Below, piece by piece: positions 26,294 through 33,790 of a stretch of DNA of 62,798 nucleotides. This stretch comes from an uncultured Rivibacter sp. (lineage in GTDB: Bacteria; Pseudomonadota; Gammaproteobacteria; Burkholderiales; Burkholderiaceae), in contig CAMLLU010000031.1 of the NCBI GenBank assembly GCA_946480925.1, positions 1 through 62,798 of the forward strand. Reading direction: 5' to 3'. The position numbers and the translations under genes were made by a program. The notes below the pieces were generated by a model. That model had not been told where the DNA came from. It did no database searches and saw nothing but the letters and a program-made list of their open reading frames with translations. The stretch's first letter is position 1. Each line of letters begins with the position of its first letter.

Positions 26294-26868
26294 AGCACTC
26301 GTTGATTGGAATTGGCTAGGACACCATTGAATGCGAAACAACGCGAGGCCGGAAAGTGTGGAGGGCGCATCTGCGTCAATCGCCTACCTTCGTTGAAGTG
26401 GGCATGAAAGCTACCAACACTTCTGGAGACACTGTTGCTGGTAGTCGCCTGATCGCCATGGGTGCGATAGCGACCGACTGAACACGATAACAGTAGGCAC
26501 GGTGACTAGCTAAACACCATAACAAGGCGGCGGCAGGTCCTTACGATGGTGAGGAGCCGTGCGTGGTGTTTCGTTGGGCGCATGGCGGCATGGCCTGCCG
26601 AAACGACTGCAATTCGATGCGGGGCAGGGCTCCTAACTAAAGTTGCCATTCGGGCCAGCGCGGTTGGTCGTGCTTGACGACTGCTTGCCGGAGGTATGCG
26701 TGAGTACGCCCGCGGGCCGCCACTGGCCGCACCCGCTGCACTGCTGTAGTTCGCTCGCTGGAATCGAGCGCCAGCTCCTGGCCGGAAGAGCGCCATTGCC
26801 AGAACGCACAGCCTCCCCCGATCTGGCCTCGACAAGCCCTGAGCCAGTTGCGACACCCAACCCGTTAT
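26294..26868. other. Non-coding right flank of the accessory island
   Basis: 575 bp with no supported gene. A 79-aa minus frame (26633-26872) lacks family features. A GGTCCTTAC/GTGAGGAGCC hairpin (26536-26558) followed by GTTGGGC at 26573-26579 faintly recalls an integron attC site, but the paired L boxes are missing. The lower GC and lack of genes fit degraded mobile DNA next to the narL end. Confidence 0.5.
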
Positions 26869-27570
26869 TCAACCGGCCACGCAGGCCCCCTCCCCCCTTA
26901 GCGTGCCCGCCATGAACACCGCCGCCTGCACGCGCGAACTCAAACCCAGCTTGCGCAGGATGTGCTGCACGTGGATCTTGACCGTCGTCTCGGCGATGGA
27001 CAGTGCGCGGGCGATCTCCTTGTTGCTGGCGCCGCGGGCGATGTGCTGCAGGATCTCCTGCTCGCGCGGCGACAGCGTGGCCAGCGGGTCAGCCGCTGCC
27101 GGCGAAGCCGGCTCCGCGGCCACCGGCGCATTGGCCGAGCGAAACGCGGTGATGAGCTTGCCGGTGAGCTCGGGGCTCACCACCGACTCGCCTCTTGCCG
27201 TGCGGCGTATGGCCTGGGCCAGCACGTCGCCGTCCACCGTCTTGAGCACGTAGCCCTGTGCACCGCCGCGCAATGCGTCGGCGAGGTCCTGCTCGTCTTC
27301 GCTCACGGTGAGCATGAGCACGCGCGCGGCCGGTGCGGCCTGTCGCAGGTCGGGCAAGGCATCGACGCCCCGCACGCCGGGCAGGTGGTTGTCGAGCAGC
27401 ACCACGTCGGGCTGCAGTGCCTGCGCCCGCCTTTGTGCTTCGCCGGCGTCGGCCGCCTCGCCTACGACGGCAAGGTCTGCGTACTGGGCCAGCAGCGCGA
27501 TGAGGCCGCGGCGGAACAGCGTGTGGTCGTCCACCACGAGCAGGCGGATCGGTTGGTGTTCTGCGTTCAT
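26869..27570 (-). CDS. narL: Nitrate/nitrite response regulator NarL
   Basis: 233-aa two-component regulator. The receiver domain has the acidic pair in VVDDHTLFRRG and the phosphorylatable Asp in VVLLDNHLPGVRG. The C-terminal LuxR/NarL helix-turn-helix reads LSPREQEILQHIARGASNKE then IARALSIAETTVKIHVQHIL. ATG 27570 overlaps the narX stop by ATGA, so the two are translationally coupled; a 77-codon upstream extension was rejected. Expected to bind NarL boxes near nar promoters when phosphorylated by NarX. Confidence 0.95.
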   Translation of the reverse strand: MNAEHQPIRLLVVDDHTLFRRGLIALLAQYADLAVVGEAADAGEAQRRAQALQPDVVLLDNHLPGVRGVDALPDLRQAAPAARVLMLTVSEDEQDLADALRGGAQGYVLKTVDGDVLAQAIRRTARGESVVSPELTGKLITAFRSANAPVAAEPASPAAADPLATLSPREQEILQHIARGASNKEIARALSIAETTVKIHVQHILRKLGLSSRVQAAVFMAGTLRGEGACVAG

Positions 27571-29477
27571 GTTGTCGCGGCGCCCTCCAGCCGTGTGTTG
27601 TCTTGACCGGCCGGCTGCGTGCCGCCCGGCGGCAGGCTCAGCACCACGGTCGTGCCGCTGCCGGGGCGTGACTGCACCGCCACCAGCGCGCCGATGCGTT
27701 GTGCCCGCTCGCGCATGATGCGCAGGCCCACGTGCGTCTCGCCCTTGTTCTCGTGGAGGTCGAAGCCGCATCCGTCGTCCGCGATCTCGAAGCTCCAGCA
27801 CGGCGATTGCCTCACGTGCAGGCGCACGTGCTGGGCATGTGCATGCTTGCGCACGTTCGACAGTGCCTCCTGCACGATGTGCAGCACCTGGATCTGCACG
27901 TCGGCCGGCAGCGGCACGCCGTGGCCTGTGCTCGTGAGCTGCGTGCGCACGCCCGACTGGTGCTCGAACTTCGACAGCGTGGTGCGCAGCGCGGCGCTGA
28001 TGTCTTCTTCGCTGGCACGGGTGCGGAAGTGCAGCAGCAGCTCGCGCACGTCGGCATAGCTTTCTCGCACGCCGGTGTCGAGCTCGTGCACGATCTTTTC
28101 CATGCCGGCGCCGTCGCTTCGCGTCATCGCGTCGCGCAACAAGGCCACCTGCATCTTCAAAAAGGCCAGCGATTGCGCGATGGAGTCATGCAGCTCCTGC
28201 GCAAGCAGCGTGCGTTCCTGGGCCACGGCGCCTTCTTTTTCAAGCGCGGCGGCGCGCAGGCTTTCGATGCCGCTGGCCAGGTGGCTGGCGAGTGTTTCGT
28301 ACAGCGAGCGTTCCTCGTCGCCGAGGGTCACCGCCTCGCGGAAGAACAGGTCCACCTCGCCCAGCATGCGGTGATGCACGCTCACCGGCAGCGACACCAG
28401 CGTGCGGTAGCCCAGCTGTGCGCAGGCACCGGGCCGCGCCGTTGCAGGGCGCAGCGGGATCACGCGCACCCGCGCTTCGGCCGCCGGTTGGCCGCAGTGG
28501 CAGTCGCCCGAAGGCAGGCATTGCTCGTCTTGCGCGAGCACTTCGGGCAGGCCGTCGGCGGCCAGCATGAGGTAGCGCTCGTTGGCCTTGTCGGACCAGC
28601 GCACGGCCACGGCGTCGGCACGTGCAATGCCGCGCACCAGGCCGGCAAAGCCCTGGGCCAGCGCCGGCAGCGTCTCGGCGCCGGCAATGAAGGCGCTCAC
28701 CTCGTAGAGCGCGGCAAGGCGCCGGCGCTTGACCTCGAGCCGTTCGGTCTTTTCGGCCACCTTGGCTTCGAGCTCGCCATACAGCGCCTGCAGGTGCCCC
28801 GCCATGCGGTTGAAGCCGTCGGCCAGCTGGCTGAACTCGTCGCCGGAGTCGAGCGCCACGCGGGCCGAGAAGTCGCCGTCGCTCACGCGCTGCAGCCCCT
28901 GCTGCAGCCGCTGCAAGGGTTCGAACACCACGAGGTGCGCGGTGTAGAGCAACGCCACGGCACTGCCGATGGCCAGTGCCACCATCGTGAGCTGGAAGGC
29001 GCGCAGCACGTCGGTCCAGCGCGAGAGGTTGTGCTCGATGGCGCCCACGAAGCGGTCGATCAGGCCCACGAATTCGTCGAGCGCCGCGGTCGACGGGCGC
29101 TGCGCTGCCGCACCACTGCTCCACTGCGGCCTCAGCTGCTGCCAGCGCGCCTGCACCGCGGCAAAGCTCTGGCGCGTGCTGCCGTTCCACGGCACGAACA
29201 GCGGGCGCGAGGGCTCGCCCGTGCGCAAGCGCTCGAGGCTGGCATCGAGCACCTCGAAGCTGGCAGCGCCGGCCTGCCCTGCTTCGCTGCCCTGCTGCGG
29301 CAAGGCCATGCGGTAGGTGAGCATGCGCATGCGGCCGGCCTCGTTGACGGCGGCGGCACCGCCTTCGAGCTGCCACGAGACCCACAGCGTCAATGCAATG
29401 GACACCAGCGCCAGCACGAGCAGCGTGAGGCCGATGGCGAACAGCTTGGAAGCTACGGTGCGGCGATGTGTGTCCAT
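27567..29477 (-). CDS. narX: Nitrate/nitrite sensor histidine kinase NarX
   Basis: 636-aa membrane kinase. TM1 spans about residues 12-33; the periplasmic P-box AVNEAGRMRMLTYRMAL (residues 44-60) is the nitrate-binding motif. TM2 lies near 160-182, followed by a HAMP domain (VFEPLQRLQQGLQRVSDGDF). A GAF-like central module contains the cysteine cluster CLPSGDCHCG, a NarX hallmark. The H-box is ELHDSIAQSLAF, with HATPase motifs NVRKHAHA and IADDGCGFDLHE. ATG 29477 has AGGAC upstream. The FNR promoter just upstream ties its expression to oxygen limitation. Confidence 0.95.
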   Translation of the reverse strand: MDTHRRTVASKLFAIGLTLLVLALVSIALTLWVSWQLEGGAAAVNEAGRMRMLTYRMALPQQGSEAGQAGAASFEVLDASLERLRTGEPSRPLFVPWNGSTRQSFAAVQARWQQLRPQWSSGAAAQRPSTAALDEFVGLIDRFVGAIEHNLSRWTDVLRAFQLTMVALAIGSAVALLYTAHLVVFEPLQRLQQGLQRVSDGDFSARVALDSGDEFSQLADGFNRMAGHLQALYGELEAKVAEKTERLEVKRRRLAALYEVSAFIAGAETLPALAQGFAGLVRGIARADAVAVRWSDKANERYLMLAADGLPEVLAQDEQCLPSGDCHCGQPAAEARVRVIPLRPATARPGACAQLGYRTLVSLPVSVHHRMLGEVDLFFREAVTLGDEERSLYETLASHLASGIESLRAAALEKEGAVAQERTLLAQELHDSIAQSLAFLKMQVALLRDAMTRSDGAGMEKIVHELDTGVRESYADVRELLLHFRTRASEEDISAALRTTLSKFEHQSGVRTQLTSTGHGVPLPADVQIQVLHIVQEALSNVRKHAHAQHVRLHVRQSPCWSFEIADDGCGFDLHENKGETHVGLRIMRERAQRIGALVAVQSRPGSGTTVVLSLPPGGTQPAGQDNTRLEGAATT

Positions 29478-29529
29478 TGAGAAGTCCTGCGTCGCCCGGC
29501 GCATTCGGCGAGCGGGTGTCGTGATGAAC

Positions 29530-29571
29530 ACTCTAGGCGGCAGGGGTGCCCGGCGGCTTGATGCGTATCAA
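29530..29571 (-). promoter_or_regulatory. FNR-type promoter for narXL
   Basis: TTGAT-GCGT-ATCAA at 29558-29571 is a perfect match to the FNR consensus. With its centre at -41.5, +1 is about 29523, and TAGAGT (4/6 to TATAAT) sits exactly at -12 to -7 (29535-29530). The leader to narX is about 46 nt. Confidence 0.85.
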
Positions 29572-29592
29572 GCAGCGGGTCGCGGGGAGCGT

Positions 29593-30732
29593 TCAACCGC
29601 CGATGTAGTGCATCGCGACGCGGCTCGTGCCGCCGTGGGCCGGCACGCTGCCGCGCTGCTCGGAGTAACGGTCGTCGCGGGCGCGCCAGGTGCGGCGGAT
29701 CAGTGCAGCGAGTTGAGTGTCGCTGCTGCCGGGCTCGCGCAGCAGCGAGCGCAGGTCGACGCCATGCTGGCCGAACAGGCAGGTCACGAGCCGGCCGTCG
29801 GCCGACAGGCGGGCGCGGTTGCAGTCGCCGCAGAAGGCCTGCGTCACGCTGCTGATGAAGCCGATCTCGCCGCTGCCGTCGGCATGGCGCCAGCGGCTCG
29901 CGGTTTCGCCTTTGCGCGCGGCTTCCAGCGGCAGCAGCACGCGACGCCGGGCCAGGCGCTGCAGCAGCTCGGCCGACGGCACCACCTGGTCCATGCGCCA
30001 GCCGTGGCTGCCGACCACGTCCATGTATTCGATGAAGCGAGGCACCACCGGTGTGTGGCGAAAGTGTTCGACGATGGCTTCGACCTCGTGGTCGTTCACG
30101 CCGCGCTGCACCACGGTGTTGACCTTCAGCGGCGCGAGGCCTGCGGCCAATGCAGCGTCGATGCCGCGCAGCACTTCGGCCACCGGGAAGTCGGCATCGT
30201 TCATGCGGCGGAACACGGTGTCGTCCAGCGCGTCGAGGCTCACCGTCACGCGGTGCAGGCCTGCGGCTTTCAGCGCCGCGGCCTTGCGTGCCAGCAGCGA
30301 GCCGTTGGTGGTGAGCGTGAGCTCGACCGGCTCGCCGGCCGGTGTGCGCAGCGCGGCCAGCATGCCCACCAGGCGCTCGAGGTCGCGCCGCAGCAGCGGC
30401 TCGCCGCCGGTGAGGCGGATCTTGCGCACGCCCTGGCCCACGAACACGCCGGCCACGCGTGTGATCTCGTCGAAGTCGAGCAGCTCGGAACGTGGCATGA
30501 ACATGTCCTGGTCTGCGAACAGCTCGCGCGGCATGCAGTAGGTGCACCTGAAGTTGCAGCGGTCGGTGACCGAGATGCGCAAGTCGTGCAGCGGCCGGCC
30601 CAGGCGGTCGAGCGGCGGGCCGCCGGTGTTGTCGTCGGCGTTGTCGTCATCGCACGCCGATGCTGGCGGCAGCGTCGACCGCGCGGCACGCCGCTTTCTT
30701 TCGTCGACCAGGGGAATGACGCGTGCTTTCAT
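29593..30732 (-). CDS. moaA: GTP 3',8-cyclase MoaA
   Basis: 379-aa radical-SAM enzyme making the first intermediate of molybdopterin, the cofactor NarG needs. The N-terminal cluster is [13 protein letters not shown] (CxxxCxxC); the C-terminal cluster is [18 protein letters not shown]. The chain ends in the Gly-Gly needed for activity (HYIGG). The first ~35 residues before the radical-SAM fold include VIPLVDERK, a common extension in this order, which supports ATG 30732; the longer frame upstream was rejected. No strong ribosome-binding site. A dedicated moaA inside a nar locus suggests anaerobic boosting of cofactor supply. Confidence 0.95.
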   Translation of the reverse strand: MKARVIPLVDERKRRAARSTLPPASACDDDNADDNTGGPPLDRLGRPLHDLRISVTDRCNFRCTYCMPRELFADQDMFMPRSELLDFDEITRVAGVFVGQGVRKIRLTGGEPLLRRDLERLVGMLAALRTPAGEPVELTLTTNGSLLARKAAALKAAGLHRVTVSLDALDDTVFRRMNDADFPVAEVLRGIDAALAAGLAPLKVNTVVQRGVNDHEVEAIVEHFRHTPVVPRFIEYMDVVGSHGWRMDQVVPSAELLQRLARRRVLLPLEAARKGETASRWRHADGSGEIGFISSVTQAFCGDCNRARLSADGRLVTCLFGQHGVDLRSLLREPGSSDTQLAALIRRTWRARDDRYSEQRGSVPAHGGTSRVAMHYIGG

Positions 30733-30769
30733 CTGGGCAGCATGATGAAGAACAAGCGGCTGCGGTGCA

Positions 30770-30783
30770 TTGACGGCCGTCAA
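30770..30783 (-). promoter_or_regulatory. Perfect FNR/Dnr-type palindrome upstream of moaA
   Basis: TTGAC-GGCC-GTCAA, fully palindromic, lies in the 55-bp gap between the moaA start and the end of the NnrS-like gene. At -41.5 geometry transcription would start about 3 nt before the moaA ATG, giving a nearly leaderless mRNA, consistent with the missing ribosome-binding site. Confidence 0.7.
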
Positions 30784-30787
30784 GCGT

Positions 30788-31888
30788 TCACACGAGCGGG
30801 TTGCGAACAATCTCCCGGGCCCGCTGGGCATGGCGCTCAGCGAGCACGGCTCCCAGTATGGTGAGCACGAACCATGCAATGGCCGCGGCGTTGAGCTCGG
30901 CCCCGAGCCGGCGCCACGCTGCATCTGCAGCCCAAGGCCCCAGCCGCAGCAACAGCGAGGCATGCAGCAGCGCGAGCGGCAGGTAGAAGGCCCAGCCGAA
31001 GCGAAGCTTCACGCGCGCGACGGCCGGCAGGATCACCGGCGCGTGGCCCATGACCATGCTGATGACGAAACCGAGGCCCAGCGCGTGCAGGCCGGCATCG
31101 CGCAAGGGCCAGCCCAGCGCGGTGGCCGCCCAGGCCGCGCCGGCCACCGCGAGCCATGCATAGCCGCCCAGCAGGCACGCGGCCATGTAGCGCGCCAGGC
31201 CGTGGGCGAACACGGTACGCCGGGCCACGTCGAACAGGAGCAGCCACACAGCGAGCATGAGCAGTGCGAAGCCGTAGATGAAACCGCCCCACACCTCGTT
31301 GACGCCGCAGAGGCCGGCACCGGCCAGCAGCAACCCGAGCAGCGCGAACAGCGCTTGCTGCGTGCCGGCGCGGCGGCGCATGAGCCGCGCCATTTCAAGG
31401 CGTTCGGCCGTGATGGTGAGCACCAGGAAGCCGAACCACCAGCCGATCGCGAGCTGCGCCGTGCCTTGCCACGCGAACAGCGCGTTGCCCACCAGCCAGG
31501 CCGCGGCAGCGGCCAGCAGCACCCACGTGTGCGCGGCCGGCTGCCGGCGCACCAGCAGCACGTTCACCGCCACGAAGCCCGCAGCAGCGAGCACCAGCAA
31601 CGAGGCACCCACGGCGAGCTGGCCCCCCAGCAACGACACGCCGCCCAGGCCTGCCAGGAGCGGCACGCCATACGCAGCCGGTGTGCGCAGGGCCACCGCC
31701 CGCTCGATGCCGATGACAGTGCCGAAGAAGCCGCCGAACACCAGGGCCGCATGCAACGCCGCAGCCCTGCCCCACACGGCGGCAGGTGGCGGCCAGGCAG
31801 CCCCTGCGCGCAGCAGACCACCAGCAATGGCGCTCACCAGCGCGGCCGCGCCCAGCAGCAGCATCGCCAGGCGCAGGCGCGGGCTCAC
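30788..31888 (-). CDS. NnrS-like multi-helix membrane protein
   Basis: 366-aa protein with about 11-12 hydrophobic segments. The stretch [20 protein letters not shown] near the C-terminal third resembles the histidine-bearing helix of NnrS, a haem-containing protein linked to nitric oxide stress. GTG 31888 was chosen because it overlaps the DUF59 stop as GTGA. An ATG at 31936 with a GGGAG site would add 16 residues, but that stretch has codon usage unlike coding DNA here. Third gene of an FNR-controlled operon. NnrS-family assignment is likely but not certain. Confidence 0.7.
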   Translation of the reverse strand: MSPRLRLAMLLLGAAALVSAIAGGLLRAGAAWPPPAAVWGRAAALHAALVFGGFFGTVIGIERAVALRTPAAYGVPLLAGLGGVSLLGGQLAVGASLLVLAAAGFVAVNVLLVRRQPAAHTWVLLAAAAAWLVGNALFAWQGTAQLAIGWWFGFLVLTITAERLEMARLMRRRAGTQQALFALLGLLLAGAGLCGVNEVWGGFIYGFALLMLAVWLLLFDVARRTVFAHGLARYMAACLLGGYAWLAVAGAAWAATALGWPLRDAGLHALGLGFVISMVMGHAPVILPAVARVKLRFGWAFYLPLALLHASLLLRLGPWAADAAWRRLGAELNAAAIAWFVLTILGAVLAERHAQRAREIVRNPLV

Positions 31889-32268
31889 CAGCCCATGAAG
31901 AGCTTGCCGGTGTCGCTCATGCGGTCGGGTGTCCATGCGGGCTCCCAGCACAGTTCCACGTTCACGCGCGTGCCGCGCGGCAACACCTGTTCGAGCCGCA
32001 CCTCCACTTCTTCGGCCATGAGCTCCGTGGCGGGGCACGCAGCCGAGGTCATGGTCATCAGCACGTGCACCTCGCCTGGCCGCACGCTCACGCGATGCAC
32101 GAGCCCGATGTCGAGGATGCAGAGCGCCATCTCCGGGTCCACCACGCGGCGCAAGGCCTCGGTGATGGGCGTTCGCAGGGAGGCGTCGCCTTCGTAGGTG
32201 AAGGTGTCGTTGGTATCCACGTCAATGCGCACGCAGAACGGGGGTCGTGTGGTGCATCGGCGTTTCAC
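31885..32268 (-). CDS. DUF59/MIP18-family metal-sulfur cluster assembly protein
   Basis: About 127 aa. The conserved core is ITEALRRVVDPEMALCILDI then GLVHRVSVRPGEVHVLMTMT and SAACPATELMAEEV, with the cysteine typical of the MIP18/PaaD/SufT group. These proteins help build or deliver Fe-S centres. The start is uncertain: GTG 32268 overlaps the DUF2249 stop as GTGA and is reported, but GTG 32232 or 32220 would also keep the whole domain. Ends coupled to the NnrS-like gene. Confidence 0.8.
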   Translation of the reverse strand: MKRRCTTRPPFCVRIDVDTNDTFTYEGDASLRTPITEALRRVVDPEMALCILDIGLVHRVSVRPGEVHVLMTMTSAACPATELMAEEVEVRLEQVLPRGTRVNVELCWEPAWTPDRMSDTGKLFMGW

Positions 32269-32543
32269 ATGCAGTGGCCGCAGCACTGCGTGGCACTGCC
32301 TGCCGAGGCCAGCCTGGCGATGCGCACGCGCCAGGCCTGCGGGCCGCGCTCGAGGTAGTCCCAGCTGAAGAGGCCCGGCATCTCGGCCTGCAGCTGGTCG
32401 TACAGCGCGCTGGGGTCGTGGTCATTCACCAGGTCGAACGCCTGGCCGGCCGAAAGCGCGCGGTACGCCGCCAAGGCACGTGCGTACCGCTCGCGCGGAG
32501 CGATGTCGCGAACGTCGAGCGCGGTGTGAGATGTGGTAGGCAT
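32265..32543 (-). CDS. DUF2249 domain protein
   Basis: 92-aa small protein. LDVRDIAPRERYARALAAYR at the start and DHDPSALYDQLQAEMPGLFS in the middle are DUF2249 landmarks; the C-terminus ends CCGHCM, a possible metal-binding cluster. ATG 32543 was chosen because the FNR site at 32602-32615 predicts transcription start near 32567, which would exclude ATGs at 32561 or 32582 as leader-bearing starts. DUF2249 proteins accompany denitrification genes in many bacteria but their role is not known. Confidence 0.78.
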   Translation of the reverse strand: MPTTSHTALDVRDIAPRERYARALAAYRALSAGQAFDLVNDHDPSALYDQLQAEMPGLFSWDYLERGPQAWRVRIARLASAGSATQCCGHCM

Positions 32544-32601
32544 TCTCGTGAGCCGTTGCATGAAGGTGTGCCGAGAATGCATTTATCGGCCCCGAAGGGT
32601 T

Positions 32602-32615
32602 TTGACCACGGTCAA
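32602..32615 (-). promoter_or_regulatory. Perfect FNR/Dnr-type site for the DUF2249-DUF59-NnrS operon
   Basis: TTGAC-CACG-GTCAA, fully matching TTGAY-N4-RTCAA. At -41.5 it sets transcription start near 32567, 24 nt before the DUF2249 ATG; the -10 region is in AAATGCATTC. Symmetry means it could also act rightward, but the next plus-strand gene starts 200 nt away. Confidence 0.8.
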
Positions 32616-32818
32616 CCGGGTGCCGCTGCGGCCCCACGCTATCAACACATCCTGTGGACAACGGTGTGAATCCGCAGTGAACACCGTGCGGCACCCCGCG
32701 CCGGCATTGGCCCTGCGTTGGATTGCCTCCATTTGTGGCAGCGGCATGACACGCGGGCCTGGTGGCGCCCGTGCATGGCACAGTGAGCTCATTTTTTCAA
32801 GTGGCCGACACTCGCGCC

Positions 32819-33790
32819 ATGAGCCTGGACTTTTCCGCCGTCACAGCCCCGTTTCGCATGCAACCCGGCTTGCGCAAGCTGGCCCCCGGCCAGCCGCAGC
32901 TTACGGTTCTTGCACCGGACTCACCGGTGTTCGACGAGAAGCTGGCCGTGCTGACCCGGCATGCGCAACAAGCCCTCGTGTCGGTGAACGGATTCGACGC
33001 TTCGAGCGCCCTGCAGGCCTTGTGCACACAAGCTGCGGCCGAACATCCGCGCGCCTTCACCTGCGATGCCGATGGCTTTGCCGCGCACCACCTCGGCTGG
33101 CGTGTTGGCATGCAAGGCACGATGCAGGCGCAGGCCACTCCACATGCCACAGCGCATGCCGTTGCACATGCCGCCGTTGGGCAATGCCTGCAGGCCCTGC
33201 CTGCCGCGTGGCGCTTGCCTGCGCTGCTGTGCCTGGCCCTGCATGAAGACTTCGCCATCGTCGACGGCCGCAGCGACACCATCCCGTGGCTCGCGGTGTG
33301 CCTGCCCTCGCACTGGTCACCCACCGACAAGGTGGGCCGGCACTTCACCGAAGTGCATGCGCCCGTGGCCGACAACGCCACGCTGCTGGCCGCAGGTTCG
33401 CACCTCATGAGGCTCGTGTGCGCGCCGCAGCGCTGGGAACGCCACGTGTGGACGCTGACGCCGCACGTTCAACACGACCAGCACCCGGCCCGCCATGCAC
33501 CGCCTCAATGGCCGGTGGGCGCCGACGCCCATGCGCTGGCGGCCATGACCTGGCTGCGCAGCGAGCACCAGACCTTCATTCCCCTGCCTGAACACGAACA
33601 AGCGCAGGAACAAGCGGTCTTCACCATTCACGTCGACGTGCAACCGCTGGTCGAGGCCGTGACCACGCGCGAGCAGGCACAACGCCTGCACGACGCCCTG
33701 GCGAGCATGAGCAGCGCCGTGCTGGCCTATCGACACCTGGGCGAGGCGCGCGAGCGTTTGCTTGCGTGGCTGGCACAACGGGCCGCATGA
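32819..33790 (+). CDS. DUF3445 protein (haem-dependent oxidative N-demethylase-like)
   Basis: 323-aa protein. CLPSHWSPTDKVGRHFTEVH followed by APVADN is the DUF3445 core, and RSEHQTFIPLP with VFTIHVDVQPL matches the family's C-terminal strands. Characterised relatives form the alpha subunit of a haem-dependent dimethylamine N-demethylase; whether this one binds haem is not shown. The region between residues 95 and 125 is unusually rich in His and Ala (QATPHATAHAVAHAAVG), a possible metal-binding stretch. Stop overlaps mnmC by ATGA. Confidence 0.8.
   Translation: MSLDFSAVTAPFRMQPGLRKLAPGQPQLTVLAPDSPVFDEKLAVLTRHAQQALVSVNGFDASSALQALCTQAAAEHPRAFTCDADGFAAHHLGWRVGMQGTMQAQATPHATAHAVAHAAVGQCLQALPAAWRLPALLCLALHEDFAIVDGRSDTIPWLAVCLPSHWSPTDKVGRHFTEVHAPVADNATLLAAGSHLMRLVCAPQRWERHVWTLTPHVQHDQHPARHAPPQWPVGADAHALAAMTWLRSEHQTFIPLPEHEQAQEQAVFTIHVDVQPLVEAVTTREQAQRLHDALASMSSAVLAYRHLGEARERLLAWLAQRAA

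Noticed and set aside
26521..26579. Integron attC-like element (AAC...GTTGGGC with an internal hairpin)
   Set aside because: The left R box does not match RYYYAAC and no paired L boxes were found; no integron integrase or cassette array is nearby.
26633..26872. 79-codon minus-strand frame right of the island, with a CxxC pair
   Set aside because: No ribosome-binding site and no recognisable family; another frame through the same DNA is equally open.
31889..31936. ATG 31936 with GGGAG as the start of the NnrS-like gene
   Set aside because: The added codons have many A/T third positions, unlike coding DNA here, and lie inside the DUF59 gene; the GTGA-coupled GTG at 31888 fits better.
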